From Antedon bifida (Eukaryota; Echinodermata; Crinoidea; Comatulida; Antedonidae), in contig OY727098.1 of NCBI GenBank assembly GCA_963402885.1, positions 372,001 through 436,000 of the forward strand: DNA of 64,000 nucleotides, written 5' to 3'. Position 1 is the stretch's first letter, and the number at the start of each line of letters is the position of its first letter. Positions 36,501 through 48,319 of the stretch are shown piece by piece. The notes beneath the pieces were generated by a model. The model did not search any database and had not been told where the DNA came from. It saw only the letters and a list, made by a program, of their open reading frames with translations. Position numbers and translations under genes: made by a program.

Positions 36501-39500
36501 CAAAAGTGTTTGATAGTGTAGACAGAACTTTACCGTAGAAAAATCAACAGAAACCTGTAATTTTCTGAACAAATTATTATGCTATCTCACAGTCATAGCT
36601 GTGTTCAATCATTCTTTATTCACGAATACAAATTTGTACAAAAGAAAGTTTACATTCAATTTAGGTCAATGTTTGGAACTCAAACAAGGCAGGACACAAT
36701 TTGTTTTAGAAAAATTAATAATATTAAAACTGGTTTCTTTCAGGCAAATGACGAAGCTCGACATCAACAAAGAGAATATGAGGAAACAAAGAAACAGATA
36801 GAAGAAGATGCTGACCGCGAGATACTGGACATCAAAAACAAGTATGAACGACGTTTACGAGATGAAAAAGAAGCAAATATGAGATTGAAAGGAGAAACTG
36901 GAATTATGAGAAAGAAGGTGAGGAGAGTTTTTAGTTAAACCATTAGGCAAATAATAAAATAGATGCAATTCAGTGTTGAAATCTACAACTGGTCACAGTG
37001 GGATAATGTGGGATAATGAACTCATTCTCTAAACCAACCAGCAATAATGCTGAAATAATTAATGTAAATAAAGTGTTAATCAGAAAATCTATAAAGTGCA
37101 AAAAGTTACCAAAACCAAAATGCTAACTCTTCTCTTGATATGCCATGTATGTATTGTTTATTAGTATACTAAACACCCACAGTTTTCACCCTCAACATGA
37201 TGCAGGAGAATGGCTGTTCACTTTTGTTTTATTGTTTTTTAGTTCACCAGCCTTCAAAAAGAAATTGAAGATCACAAAGATGAAATCAAGAAATTACAGA
37301 ATGAGCAGAGTAAATTACAGAGTGTTATAAAGTCACTTGAAAAAGACATCTTTGGACTGAAAAAGGAAATCCAGGAACGAGATGAGACAATTCAAGATAA
37401 GGTAACGTAAATAAGAATAGTCACAACTTAAGGTTAATAAAATAAAAATATTGAAAATATATTACATCGTATTATAACAATAATTACTGACAACTACCAA
37501 GTAAGGTTGTAGGATTTTAATGCATTTGGTTTCTTGATTTCCAAACCTCTCACCAACCTGACAAACAGGCTTTTAATATTATTCTCTTTCTATTAAATGT
37601 AGGAGAAGAGAATTTATGATTTGAAGAAGAAAAATCAAGAGCTGGAGAAATTCAAGTTTGTGTTGGACTACAAAATTAAAGAGTTAAAGAAACAAATAGA
37701 ACCTAGAGAAAACGACATAAAAGCAATGAAAGACCAGATACAAGAGGTAAAGAGTTTTAAACAAGTGGTTAGGGTTGACTTATGATACAGGCCTCACAGA
37801 ATGTGCCTAAGATACTGGCCAGTACCCCGAGTCCCCATACAGCACTCAAACATTTAACTATTTTGTCGAATTGTCTGTATCTTTATATGGTTTTTTATGC
37901 TATAAAAGATTTTTGTATCTTATTCTACACAGATGATGATACTGAGAGCATTGTGTTTTAAGTTTTTGAATTTTGCTTTTGTTTTCTTTGTATTGTATGT
38001 ATTTTCTATGGTGTTATGCTGAAATAAAAAACTGATTTGATTGATTAACAAATTATTCCTAAGCAGTAATCCTAGAACAGTAAGTCAACTAGAAGTAACC
38101 TGTTGGACTACAACTTTAAATGTATCTTTGTGTTTTTACAGATGGAAAGTGAGTTAGAACGATTTCATAAACAGAATACGCAACTTGAACTGAACATTAC
38201 AGAACTTCGACAGAAACTCAAAGCAACAGAAAAAGAAATGTACATGGAGAGACAGCGGGTGAGTGGCAGAGTTTTGTTTAGATTAATCACTTCTATTCTA
38301 GGTAATTACATATATAGGTATTACGTATAATCCCACCCCCCTAGAACACAACATTGGGCTGACTTTGATGGACTATACCTGGGGAAACCCTGGTGTAGGA
38401 AAAAAATGATTGGTAATGCATGCTTGTAAAAACTCATCTGGAGAGGCCGACATCCAGACTAAAACTCAATACTGGGACTACATCCTGAGATATGGATGTT
38501 TGTAAAATTAGACATAAAGTAGGGGGTGGGATTAGATCGAAGTGAGATTATACTCGAGAATATTTGGTAACTTTTTTAATTGTTTTCAAAATCCATAATT
38601 TTTATGAAAGTTTATTGTATTGTTTTTGTGTTAGGTACGGGACTCAGAAGCTGTGATGAAGCGATTTAAAACAGACTTGCATAATTGTGTTGCTTTCATT
38701 CAAGAGCCTAAGAAGCTGAAAGAAAGCATCAAACAGCTGTATGCTAAACATGTTCAGGATGATACAGTAAGCTTATTTGTTATGTTATACTGTTGAGGTT
38801 AAAAACTATGATGTGCCAAAATATGGTAGTGATATGCTTAAATATGGTAGTGATATGCTTAAATATGGTAGTGATATGCTTAAATATGGTAGTGATATGC
38901 TTAAATATAGTAGTGATATGACATCATCATATATAGGCACATCACATTTTTTTGTCACATAAAGTTTGATAGTGTAGACAGAGCTTTAGACAAAACCTTG
39001 GTATCAGATTCGTTACTGTATTAATTTGTATTGGCACTTTGTTTGTCTAGCCTGAATCTGCCAGTGTGGATGGTGATATTCAGAGAGAATACAGCCGACA
39101 ACGTAAGCACCTTGAGCAGAGTGTAGCCTCCCTGAGAAAGAAACTTACTAAAGATACAGAAATACATCGTGCTGATAATGTCCGAATCATGCAGGTTAGT
39201 TTTTGTGCTTAAATTTGTTTTTTTCTACCTTTTCACAAAAATGCATATTATTGTTTTGTGTATAATAATATAGCAATCAGACATAAAGTTCTCGGAAGAC
39301 TTCAATAATGACATTTGGTTTTCATGACGCGTCACATGGATATGCAGCAGCTATTGAGTCATTCTGTACACTCTGAGACGTAATGATTCTACAAAGAATG
39401 ACTATTTTCACTTATTTTAACTGCATAGTCAAAAGGCCGTTATAAAATTCTTGTTTGTTTCTTTGAATTCTTGGTCTTGCTTTAAATCCAGGCATTCTGA

Positions 39501-39897
39501 GAAATATGGAGAAGTTCTCGATGTTATACACATTCTTTGGCTGTTACCATCTTAAGTATTTTATTTATTTTTTTTAAACCAGGAAAACGTTTCACTTATC
39601 AAAGAAATTAATGATTTACGAAGAGAGCTGAAGATCGCCAGAACACAGGTACATGATCTAGAGGCCGCTCTTGGAATAAACAGAAAAAACAAAACACAGC
39701 AAGATTCACATGAGAATGTAGACAACATACAGGCCTCAACAACGCTAACAAGCAGAGAAGGCAGAACAGAGGAGAATATCCGCATTATTGAAATGCAACG
39801 AAGTGAAATCAAAAAGCTTCGCATTCAGTTGCATGATATTGAAACGGTGTCGCGACCTCCATCAGGTGGTAAGCTTCCTCCGGTGTTGGCGCAGTAG
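30553..39897 (+). CDS. CFAP57: Cilia and flagella associated protein 57 (WD repeat, coiled coil)
   Basis: Nineteen coding exons: 30553-31023, 31369-31622, 32037-32202, 32514-32666, 33020-33162, 33526-33691, 34058-34171, 34353-34565, 34973-35146, 35332-35493, 35676-35925, 36144-36334, 36744-36917, 37243-37401, 37603-37746, 38142-38258, 38635-38766, 39051-39194 and 39583-39897. They total 3642 nt, 1213 aa (human about 1250). The N-terminal half is WD40 beta-propeller ([37 protein letters not shown]). Residues ~640-1180 are coiled coil, with the highly conserved [16 protein letters not shown] and [17 protein letters not shown]. It is an axonemal protein linked to inner dynein arm assembly and ciliary beating. 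Start chosen at ATG 30553; an in-frame GTG upstream was rejected. It is followed tail-to-tail by TECR. Confidence 0.96.
31184..31294. mobile_element. Palindromic MITE, family i, short copy
   Basis: TTAA at 31184 and at 31291. Ends AGCACTGTATACACTATCAA and CCAGAGCTTAA; the interior lacks most repeat units. Intron 1 of CFAP57. Confidence 0.8.
31720..31830. repeat. Interspersed element fragment (TCTAATCCCACCCCCT family)
   Basis: GGTCTAATCCCACCCCCTAA and TTTATGTCTGATTTCACAAA match, in inverted orientation, the element at 38318-38580. Intron 2 of CFAP57. Confidence 0.65.
32248..32448 (-). mobile_element. tRNA-derived SINE
   Basis: On the minus strand the head begins GTGTGGCGCAGTGTATTGGA, with B box GGTTTGAATCC (32397-32407). 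Then comes TTAGGCAAGACACTTAC and a tail through TTTGATCCAAAATGACCC. A second copy is at 43902-44125. In intron 3 of CFAP57. Confidence 0.7.
32792..32966 (+). mobile_element. Palindromic MITE, family i, three internal units
   Basis: TTAAGCTCTGTCTACACAAT start, three CCAAATATGGTGGTTATATG-like units, and a right arm ending AAAGTTTGATAGTG without the terminal block. Intron 4 of CFAP57. Confidence 0.85.
33360..33425 (-). repeat. tRNA-like SINE head
   Basis: The minus strand reads TTGGTGGTCTAGAAGTTTGA (A-box-like), then AGGTTTGAGTC (B-box-like). The sequence at 33185-33245 on the plus strand contains a further B-box-like GGGTTCAAGTC. Weak. Confidence 0.4.
34735..34820 (+). repeat. Interspersed repeat fragment
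   Basis: AAGGCCATTAAAAAAGGCAG then ATGGAGTAGGGCATAG matches 63148-63212. Intron 8 of CFAP57. Class unknown. Confidence 0.6.
36365..36532 (+). mobile_element. Palindromic MITE, family i, two internal units
   Basis: TTAAGATCTGTCTACACTAT to GATAGTGTAGACAGAACTTTA, with two CCAAATATGGTAGTGATATR units. It begins 30 bp after the exon 12 donor of CFAP57. Confidence 0.9.
38318..38580. mobile_element. Foldback element of the TAATCCCACCCCC family
   Basis: The left arm TATAATCCCACCCCCCTAG is mirrored by AGGGGGTGGGATTAGATC, and the distal ends pair loosely. ~260 bp, non-coding. Intron 16 of CFAP57. Confidence 0.65.
38805..38989 (+). mobile_element. Palindromic MITE, family i, expanded internal array
   Basis: The left arm is lost. 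Five tandem AAATATGGTAGTGATATGCTT units are followed by CATCACATTTTTTTGTCACA and GATAGTGTAGACAGAGCTTT. The highest internal copy number seen in the window. Intron 17 of CFAP57. Confidence 0.9.
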
Positions 39898-41671
39898 TAA
39901 AGCTTTGAACATTTGATCTTATATGTATCAATATCAATGTTATATTATCTTAAAAGTGTATTAAAGATTTAAGTAAGCCGTAGAATGTAATTGTTTCATT
40001 TTATTTATATATAAAAAATATGATGTGAATGATTATTAAAGGGTATCTTTAATGAACTATAAATCACCCATATTAGGCTTATCATTATCAAAATCTGATG
40101 ACATTTCCCAAATCAAGCTGATTAGGGCAAGATTGGAGGATATGAAGTAATAGTAGTGAAGTAGTGAAGTCCCTTGAATAGGGGTTTTTTCGTTTCACAT
40201 CATATTGTCCCCTTAATAGAGATGTCCCCTGAATAGGGGTTTCCCCCAAAAGGAGGGGTTCTACCATACTCTAAATATATCTTAAGAGTCTTATTTTAGT
40301 TCATATGTTTTAATAAGTTAGATATTTCTTCTTTCTATAGTTTTAATGTAAAGAATGTGAATAGAAGATAACATGATTTAGAATTATATTTAATTTTATA
40401 TTGCAAAACACGTGTCTACAATATGAAAGTGCGTTACTGTATAACATAATTGAACTTCTTGAATGATGAAAGAATAAATAGTCCCATATTAAATATGAAC
40501 CGAAAATGAAATGCTTCGTATTGTCTTACCCTTGCATATTTCAGTATAATTAAATATAATATTGTGTAAATCAAAAGAAGGTGAATATGTATTGATAATA
40601 AATGTTGTAAATAAATGCAGTTATTTCTGAAAACATGGCGATTCCTTTATTTGTAAAAAAGGTGTGAAATGAAAATGTTTTTGCAACTCAGTTAAAAAAG
40701 ATGGCATTTGTAGTAATCAATCGAGATGGTAGTGTCAATTTCTTTGCAAAAGGAAAAAGTTACTGAAGCACCATCTCCAATAACCATTGTAAGTAAAGCG
40801 GTGCAAACTATCTACAGTTACTGTTCTTGTAGCCATCTTCTTCTGAAGACACATGGTCGTCATTGACAGATACTTGGTATCAATTGTGACTGCTGGTGTA
40901 CTCGAGATTTATGTTTATACCATGCTATACACTCCAAATATGCCACTGTCATCTCAATATAATTTAGTACTCTCTTTTTACATGCACTATCAGATAAATT
41001 GTTAATAACAAACTACAATAAAAATCACTTGATTTCAGTTTTTATTGATTTTACATGTAATTATATTATTGATAATCACAACAAAAGATGACATACATGA
41101 TCATTTTAATTATTATCAGCCCACTACAATTAAAACATATTCATCCAGTTCATTTTGCAAATGTACAAAAACAACAAACTGGAAAAGGTATTTCTTATGA
41201 ATTTAAAATTTAGAAATTCCAAAAAAGTACATTTCATCTCAAAACCAAATGATTACCAAATATCAAGGTAATTTGCAAAATTTTCATTAAATATTGATAA
41301 TGAAAAACAATGGATCGCAGCATAAAAGTATAAACATCACATTTTGTAAACATATTTCTGCTATTTTATTATTTTAATTTAATATTAAGAGGGAATTATG
41401 GATGTTTTTGGTCATTTTCACGAGATTTTCACAAGACAATTTCAAATACATGATGCACACAGAGTACTTTAAAAACTGTACTTAACAATTGCATATAAAA
41501 TAACAGACATATTCAAACTTGCAACAATGTATACATCAAATTAATTGACGGCAATAATAATACCTTGCAATTTTCACAGATTTTGTGAACATTAATTAAT
41601 ATTAATTCAGTACATTCATGATATTTTGTTTTCAATTATATTAAATCTACCAAAAAAATTAATGAAGTAGA
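39898..41671. other. Convergent intergenic region CFAP57/TECR
   Basis: Holds both 3' UTRs. At 40165-40270 is a pogo-like repeat (TTGAATAGGGGTTTTTT, CCCTGAATAGGGGTTTCC, GGGGTTCTACCAT). AATAAA words occur near 40474 and 40611. No gene recognised. Confidence 0.5.
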
Positions 41672-44600
41672 TCAAATGATAAAAGGAATGATTGATTTTC
41701 TGCTTCGTGGATAAGAAGAGAATTCTTTCTTGTAGTTACGATGCTTGCCGAGCGCCCACATTGTCATCTGGTAGAAGCCAGCCAGCGTGAATAGACCAGC
41801 TGGTAAGCATTGGCTCATAATGGTGAAGCTGAGCCAGGCTCCAACCTCATACATGTAGTTGGGACAACTAACGAATGCAAACGCCAATGTCATAGGGTTT
41901 GCAGTCGGGTGTGGAATGCGACGTTCCTTGGTACCAGGCGGTCGAAGGTTACGTAGAGCATAATGAATAGAAAAGTTACCAACTTCATTCATCTATATAA
42001 TAAAGATATAACAAAAAATTGTTTTTATTTCAATTTATTTGATAAAGGTTTCTGGTGAATACATAATACATTGTTGCCTGCTGTAAAAGAATGTCAACCT
42101 AAACTCCAATTCAATCAATGGAACTGGATAATACCATGTTAAGCTAAAGTAACTGGAATACCATGTACATCCTATCTATAGTAGTAAGGGAAATTTACAC
42201 AGACCGTGGTAACGGTAAGCAGAAAACCGCATATTTGTCGCACATAGAATGGGTCTGCATGGTCATAAGAAATAACATTCTAAATTGAAATAAGAATGGT
42301 GACCCAACAATAGTTAATAATAAACTTACCAAAAATACTGCTAGTCCCCCATACAACTGAACATCCCCATACACTGAAAATAAATACATACAGAATATAA
42401 AAATTAAAAAACACCAATTTAGTGATATGGCGTAAGGTAAAGGATATCAAACTAGCATGTGAGATGGATGGGTTCGAGACCGGTCTGTGCCATATTGCTT
42501 AAAGGACAAGATACTTTCATTGCCTCATTCTTTGGATGGGACATAAAGCAGTTGGTTCTGTGTACATACACTTCTAATTTGATTGAATGATATATATTTT
42601 ATTCCACCTGAAGCATGTATGACAAAACCAAGATGAGTAACAGTGAAAAAACTGAACAACCATAATCATGATAAAAATAGTACACAAAAATAACAGGAAA
42701 TAGTCTGTACTGATCATGGTCCTATACACTGGACACTCTGGGAGAACATTATAAAAGAAGAAATTAATAATAAAAATAAAATATAAAAATAACGGTGGAT
42801 TTATTTCTTCTAGTGTACGAAAAAATTAAAACTAGAAGACTTTAACCTTGATAAATCCTAATTAGAAATCCATTTTTGTAAAACAAAAGATGAATTTAAG
42901 AACAAAAATGAAATACTAACTTGGAGGTGTATAAAGAGGGTGGTTGATGTAGTACGACACGAAGGCTGCAAATCCCCAGTAGTAGGAACAGTTTCTAAAC
43001 AGGTTCATAATGGGCATCGTTGCGTGTGAAAACCGGTGAATAAAAACGGTTTCAAACAGACGTTTTGCATAATGGAAAGTCCAACAGGCTGCAGCAATGC
43101 TATCAAACAAAAACAATTGTTATTTTATTCTTTATTCTACTGACTGCTCTTTAATTGACTTTCCTGTAATTTGATTTTATGCACCATTCACTATGTTAAG
43201 AAGTCAGTGGTCTCTCCTTTTTAAGAAGAAACTTGTTTCCTTATTTAAAGGCCACTACTAACCATATCCAATAAAAGAAAAACAGTAAAGTAAAAGTACA
43301 ATTAAAGGAATATGTTGGGAATGGCATTTTATCTATTTCAGTAAAGAAAAAATTAGAAAATCAGTACAATAACATCATATTTTCCAGATCCAATAATAAT
43401 AAGTTTACACTTATTCATAACCAAAATATATACGTTATTAACTCACTGAACAGCCTGATGCATTGGTTTATCCGCTGCCTGTGTGCCATAGATGATAGCT
43501 GGCCTCATATAAAACAACAGATATACAAAAAGAGGCCCTGCATACTCTGATAAAAACACCTGAATAGAAAACAGAGAATGAAATATACCTTTTACCATTG
43601 AATAATTGTTAATTGGCACTTTCACTTGGGAAGTTGAAACAGTTCTGATTGAAAAGACTGACAAAAAAAGACTAGGACATTAATTATAAACTAACCAGTG
43701 TCCAGCTGATTTGGGGACCAAGATCTTTCAGGTACAGCTCACCACCATTATCCAGTCCCAGATGATCTAAGGTCTCATCATCCTTTATATTCTTACCCTC
43801 TGTTTAAATCAAACAAAATCATTTTTAGATTTATGATGGATTCGATTTTTCTCATAATGATAATATGCCATTCTTATAGCCACTAAGTGCTTCACATTAT
43901 TACCCCGGTTATTTTTGGATCAAACACGAATGGAAACATACTCCCATTAACGCCTTGTGTAGTTTTTTTTTTACCTAACTAGGTACACATTTGTACACCT
44001 GGGTGGAGAGAGGCAAACAGAAGTGTCTTGCCTAAGGACACAAGCAATGTGACAAGTATTGGACATGAAATCTCGATCTCACGATAAGTAGTCTAACGTC
44101 CAATACGTTGCGCCACACGCCCCTTTGATTATAGAGTGTATTGCTAAACTTATAAGCAAAATAAACATTAATCTGTGAAAATATCATACTGCATTTGGCT
44201 TTGTGGTCTAAATGGTATGGTACCTGCCCTGTTCGCAAGAGGTCTCAAGTTTGAATCCTGCCACAGACATTTTTTCATACAACAATATGGGCTGGGGTAT
44301 GGTGTAGTGCTTGCTGGAGGTGGCCAGTGTAAAAATTTAAACTACAGTTCACTTCTTCTCGGTGTTGTTTATCAATCTTAGCACACACCCACTTTTAAGC
44401 ATCCATATTCTGTGCCTATGTACAGTTCATTTTATTCTTTATTATAATAATTGTTCTGTACTTACTAATTGAAGATCTGATTGACTGACGCTCAGGATAC
44501 AATTTACCTTCTGAAAAAAAATTTGTACAATAGAGGCCCTATTTCACATACCATGTGGAGTCAAAGGTCGGTATGTAAATTAGATGATCATTAACATCTG

Positions 44601-46632
44601 GTAAATGTCATTATTTAAATTAAAGCATATTCATTGAAAGCAAACTTCTACAAAGGCAAAATAAATTTGTACATCTGGACAATTTGTAATGTTACAAGAA
44701 AAAACTTTACTTGGAAAAAATGCATAATCAAAATAACAAACAATTTTACACAGTAAAATACTCTTTTTATCAGAAATATTTATCCAGTAAGAAAAAATTA
44801 ATTTGTAAGTATTGGAAATCAGTAAAATTCCTATCTTATATTAACATATATGAAAAAGTGCTGTAGCACCACGTTAAAAAAAGGCTTATTTCACGATTAG
44901 ATGCTTGATCATCATCATCTGCTTTGCTGCTGACAACGATCATCATCATCTGCTTTGCTGCTGATGACGTAGTCTCATAATCCACAGTGGGTATACAATG
45001 ACATCAATGACATACAATGACATACAGTGGGTATACAATGACATACAGTGGGTATACAATGACATCAATGACATACAATGACATACAATGACATACAGTG
45101 GGTATACAATGACATCAATGACATACAATGACATACAGTGGGTATACAAACAATGACGTCAGCAGAATAATCTGAACATTATTATACTTACTTTGTGTGT
45201 AAATTTTTTTTTTAACTTCCGATATTGTAGACGACTTGTTAAGCTGAAAAATAAATACAAATATAGTTATAGGTTATTAATATTATTCACAATGCAAAAT
45301 AATTTGTAAAAAGTAAAATATTTACCCCAGATAACTTGGTGACTGGCTTGCCTGTACCTGCTCGTAACACTTGTATCTATTTTTGGGGAAAACATTTCAA
45401 GTCAATTAAAGGATGAATTTGATATATGATGGTACTGCCACTGGTAGGCTTATAGTTAAAGATGTATTGTCCCTTTGACAAATTAAAAATAATAAAAAAT
45501 AAAATATTTCGAAAAAAAGTGGGTCATTTTGAAGTATCATAATAGTTATTAACTTTCACCAAAATTTAGTTGAAAAAAAAAATCATTTACTGAAATACAC
45601 ATGTTTTTTTGATCAAAACATATCCCATAATGTAACGCACTTGTGTGGCTACTCTGTATACATAATCATAAAACTTCCTCGCAATCTGTGTGAAAACACC
45701 TTCCAAAATGTTACGAGTTGTAAACAATCATAATTAGCATATCATGCATGCATACTCGTGGTTTGAAATCTTTGTTTACTTTCGCTCGCGATGATTTTCC
45801 AGACAAAATGTAATCAAATTAATTTACCTGTTAATTACGTAAACTTGTTGTTTTAGGCTCGAATTTTCAACTTAAAGTGAATAACTTTAATATTACTTTG
45901 ATATGGCCAATTTAAATTTAGAATATTTTGACCTTCATTTTTGTGTGTGTTCAAGGGACAATACATCTTTAAATACTTTATTTAAAGTCAAGTCTGTCTC
46001 CAGGCTTGGTCCACGTATAAAAAGAGCCCCAACCTCACGGATGGTGAGTAAAATGAATAAAAGGAAAACAAATGTTTTAATAAACAAAATATTTTTTTTA
46101 CTTTTTATTCTTTTTTTAAAAATTTACTCAACATCCAGTCCATGAAGTTTTAGGCTGGTTTTATTTCATAAGTCTATATTAAATTAGCCATGTTTTGATA
46201 AATTAATTATAGTACAATGTTACGACCAATCAACAAAATGCGGCTGACCCCGGTTCTCTTATGCCGCGGGATGCCATGTGGCTAAGCCTTACTACCTACC
46301 CAGGTCTACTCCTAGAAATGCTAAAAGTCTAGCAAAAGACTACCTTTCTACCGGCTGTGTGTAAAACTAAATATGCATAGGCCTAGCTAGGCCATATGCC
46401 TAGGCCTAGCCTGCTGGGCCTAGTTAGCTAGCAAGCTAGCGCCGGTGTTTTTACCACCAGTTGCTATGATTACTAAATTGGGATCTCTAGACTGATGATG
46501 TGCATTAAATAAAGAAACCACATTTTGACCGCAAAATTCATTCTACATAAAATCTCAAGCTGTAAAGATACAACAAAAATATTATTAGGCCTAGGCTACC
46601 TCCATGATGTATTGGATTGATTCTCGCTGCAT
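41672..46632 (-). CDS. TECR: Very-long-chain enoyl-CoA reductase (trans-2,3-enoyl-CoA reductase)
   Basis: Nine exons: 46600-46632, 45326-45376, 45192-45243, 44466-44510, 43696-43799, 43447-43559, 42921-43099, 42330-42373 and 41672-41992. They total 942 nt, 313 aa (human 308). Two in-frame ATGs exist, at 46632 and 46605. The second gives 304 aa, with a first exon of only ATGGAG as in the mammalian short N-terminus. The N-terminal third is ubiquitin-like ([33 protein letters not shown]). The rest is a polytopic steroid-5-alpha-reductase-type domain with [61 protein letters not shown] and [12 protein letters not shown]. It catalyses the last, NADPH-dependent step of fatty-acid elongation in the ER. 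The smallest exons are 33-52 nt and were placed by phase and homology. Confidence 0.94.
42425..42625 (+). mobile_element. tRNA-derived SINE
   Basis: TGGCGTAAGGTAAAGGATAT (A box) and GGTTCGAGACC (B box, 42469-42479). The body is CTTTGGATGGGACATAAAGC then TTCTGTGTACA, a motif common in marine invertebrate SINEs. In an intron of TECR. Confidence 0.7.
43902..44125 (-). mobile_element. tRNA-derived SINE (same family as 32248-32448)
   Basis: The minus-strand head GTGTGGCGCAACGTATTGGA has a decayed B box, then TTAGGCAAGACACTTC and a tail with TTTGATCCAAAAATAACC. The shared body identifies the family. Confidence 0.7.
44190..44340 (+). repeat. tRNA-like SINE
   Basis: TGTGGTCTAAATGGTATGGT is A-box-like and AGTTTGAATCC is B-box-like, followed by a unique body. 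Single copy in the window, so the class is tentative. Confidence 0.5.
44880..45160. repeat. Minisatellite of ACATACAGTGGGTATACAATG units
   Basis: Higher-order mixture of CATACAATGA, CATCAATGA and CATACAGTGGGTATACAATG. A separate duplicated GATCATCATCATCTGCTTTG precedes it. Intron of TECR. Confidence 0.85.
45455..45975. mobile_element. ~520-bp foldback element in TECR intron 1
   Basis: The left end TTAAAGATGTATTGTCCCTT is inverted at the right end as AGGGACAATACATCTTTAAA. The next block on each side (CAAATTAAAAAT / TTTTGTGTGTG) is weaker. No transposase frame. Confidence 0.75.
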
Positions 46633-46639
46633 GCTCGAC

Positions 46640-47532
46640 GTCGTCCCGTCCGCCGTCCGGCGGCGGGCCATTGCTTTTCTTTCTATTTTTGAAATGTGTA
46701 TGTCGCCCTCTTTCTCTCAGTAGGTACTTATTATAAAGTATAATCGTATTATTTTAAAATATTATATCCGCCTATATCGAACAGGCTGATATACTAACTT
46801 ATTTACCAAAATCGCACCCTGTGCTGACTCGTACAAAAACGAAACCTTATTTCCTCCTGACCCTGAGTGATCATTAATTGTGATTCTTATTTAAATCCCT
46901 TGGCATGGCCCCATTTATATAGTATGGTTCTGTAAAAAGATATCCTATTTGACTTTTGAGTCATCAGCTGCTTCGTAACAAAAATGAGAGTGTATTTATC
47001 ACCATCTCGCATTCAAACTATATGCACAGTACATTGATCCAACAGCAACATGATTACACATTCGAACCTGCTGGAGTAGTGGAAAGAACTGCTTATCACA
47101 ACTTCATCCGCTAAGATGAAGATTCAAATTTCGCAAGTATTTTTCTCAGTGAACAATTTCGAAACTTACTGATGATGAGCATCCTTAACGCATACAATAA
47201 ATCGGATCTATAATATGAGGACAAGTTCTGTCTTGGTGATGATGAAAATCAATATAACATTATACTACGATGAAAGAGATGAAAAATATAATGCAATTTG
47301 ACGTCAAGAGTTTAGATAATATTTTGTTTATGTTGTTTCAACATCTGTGATATTTAAAGAATGTAGGCCTAAACCAGTCAACATTAGAAAATGTTGTTTT
47401 GAAGACAGTAGGCCTATGCCCTGATTTTTTGTATTAATGAGTTCAAGCAACGTTCAATAAAGTGCAAGTTAATATAAGTTAATAATTCATAATTAGAAAA
47501 GTAACGTAACATATATTGAATTCCTTTGTCAG
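46640..47532. other. TECR promoter side and intergenic sequence
   Basis: 46640-46675 is CpG-rich (CGTCGTCCCGTCCGCCGTCC), the likely TATA-less TECR promoter. 46380-46445, in TECR intron 1, is a cluster of GGCCTAG words. Beyond 46700 no exon or transposon end was recognised. Confidence 0.4.
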
Positions 47533-47661
47533 GTCTGTGGCCGTATTCATCATTCACACTTGGGCTATTGGAAAACACTTAAATATTTATTGAGTTAAGT
47601 TAAATACTTAATATTTAAGTAAAATGTCTCACTTTAAAGTGTTTGGTGAATACGGCCACAG
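47533..47661. mobile_element. Short foldback MITE
   Basis: CTGTGGCCGTATTCATCATT at the left and GGTGAATACGGCCACAG at the right are inverted. The interior AAATATT/AATATTT block also folds. 129 bp. Confidence 0.8.
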
Positions 47662-47856
47662 GATCAGAAATAGTAGGCCAACACATACAGCCTAATTGAC
47701 AATATCCACGAGACGATCGAAAATATATTTTGTTTATTAAAATTTTTTTTTTAATTATCTCTATCGCAATTTAATTAATGGACACAAACTGCCGTTTTCT
47801 TAAAATTAGAGGGGGTCTATGAATCATGGCTTATGCTAAAATATTGGTCCTTGTTA

Positions 47857-48019
47857 AGCTTGGTTCCCAATTGGACACAACGTAACTACGTAGCGCGTAA
47901 CTCAAAGTGAGTTGACCAATCACAGTCTCGGATGTTCCATCGTGTTATGATTGGTCAAATTATTTGCGGTGCGGTTTACATCCTTTTGTATGCGTCCTGT
48001 TGGTGGGAAGAACCAAGTT
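47857..48019. mobile_element. Foldback element with inverted CCAAT boxes
   Basis: AAGCTTGGTTCCC at the left pairs with GGGAAGAACCAAGTTT at the right. Internally TTGACCAATCACAG is mirrored by TGATTGGTCAA. It could be mistaken for a promoter. Confidence 0.55.
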
Positions 48020-48138
48020 TTGATAACGTTTTCTGGGACCAAATACACGCACACTCGACATCGATTCAAGTTATTAGGCTAGGCCTACTCTCAATAACTT
48101 GTAGTGAAGGGAAACGAAGAAAACGGTTTAATAAGATT

Positions 48139-48318
48139 ATGGCCGGCCACCAAAGAAATCGGCCGCACAGTTTTAAATGCCTCTCCACTCAACACAATCG
48201 TGCGGCTGAAAACAACAGATCTACTCATCGCCCTTTCATTAAATTGTTAGATCTGATTAACGAACAAAACAACAACAAACATTTTTTTTTTTTTCAGTTT
48301 TGTATCTTTATTCTGTGA
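48139..48318 (+). CDS. Unrecognised 59-codon open frame
   Basis: ATG at 48139 in a favourable context (AAGATTATGGCC), ending TGA at 48318. The first ~45 codons have normal composition (HRPFIKLLDLINEQ). A T12CAG run then resembles a splice acceptor rather than coding sequence, so the true structure may be an exon ending before 48270. The longer frame to 47932 runs into a foldback element and was not used. No homolog recognised; possibly not a gene. Confidence 0.15.
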   Translation: MAGHQRNRPHSFKCLSTQHNRAAENNRSTHRPFIKLLDLINEQNNNKHFFFFQFCIFIL

Positions 48319-48319
48319 T

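Noticed and set aside
44946..45149. Open frame rich in Tyr, His and Cys
   Set aside because: Translation of a minisatellite inside a TECR intron.
47932..48318. 128-codon plus-strand open frame as one gene
   Set aside because: The first half translates a foldback transposon and the end translates a T-run; only the middle might be real.
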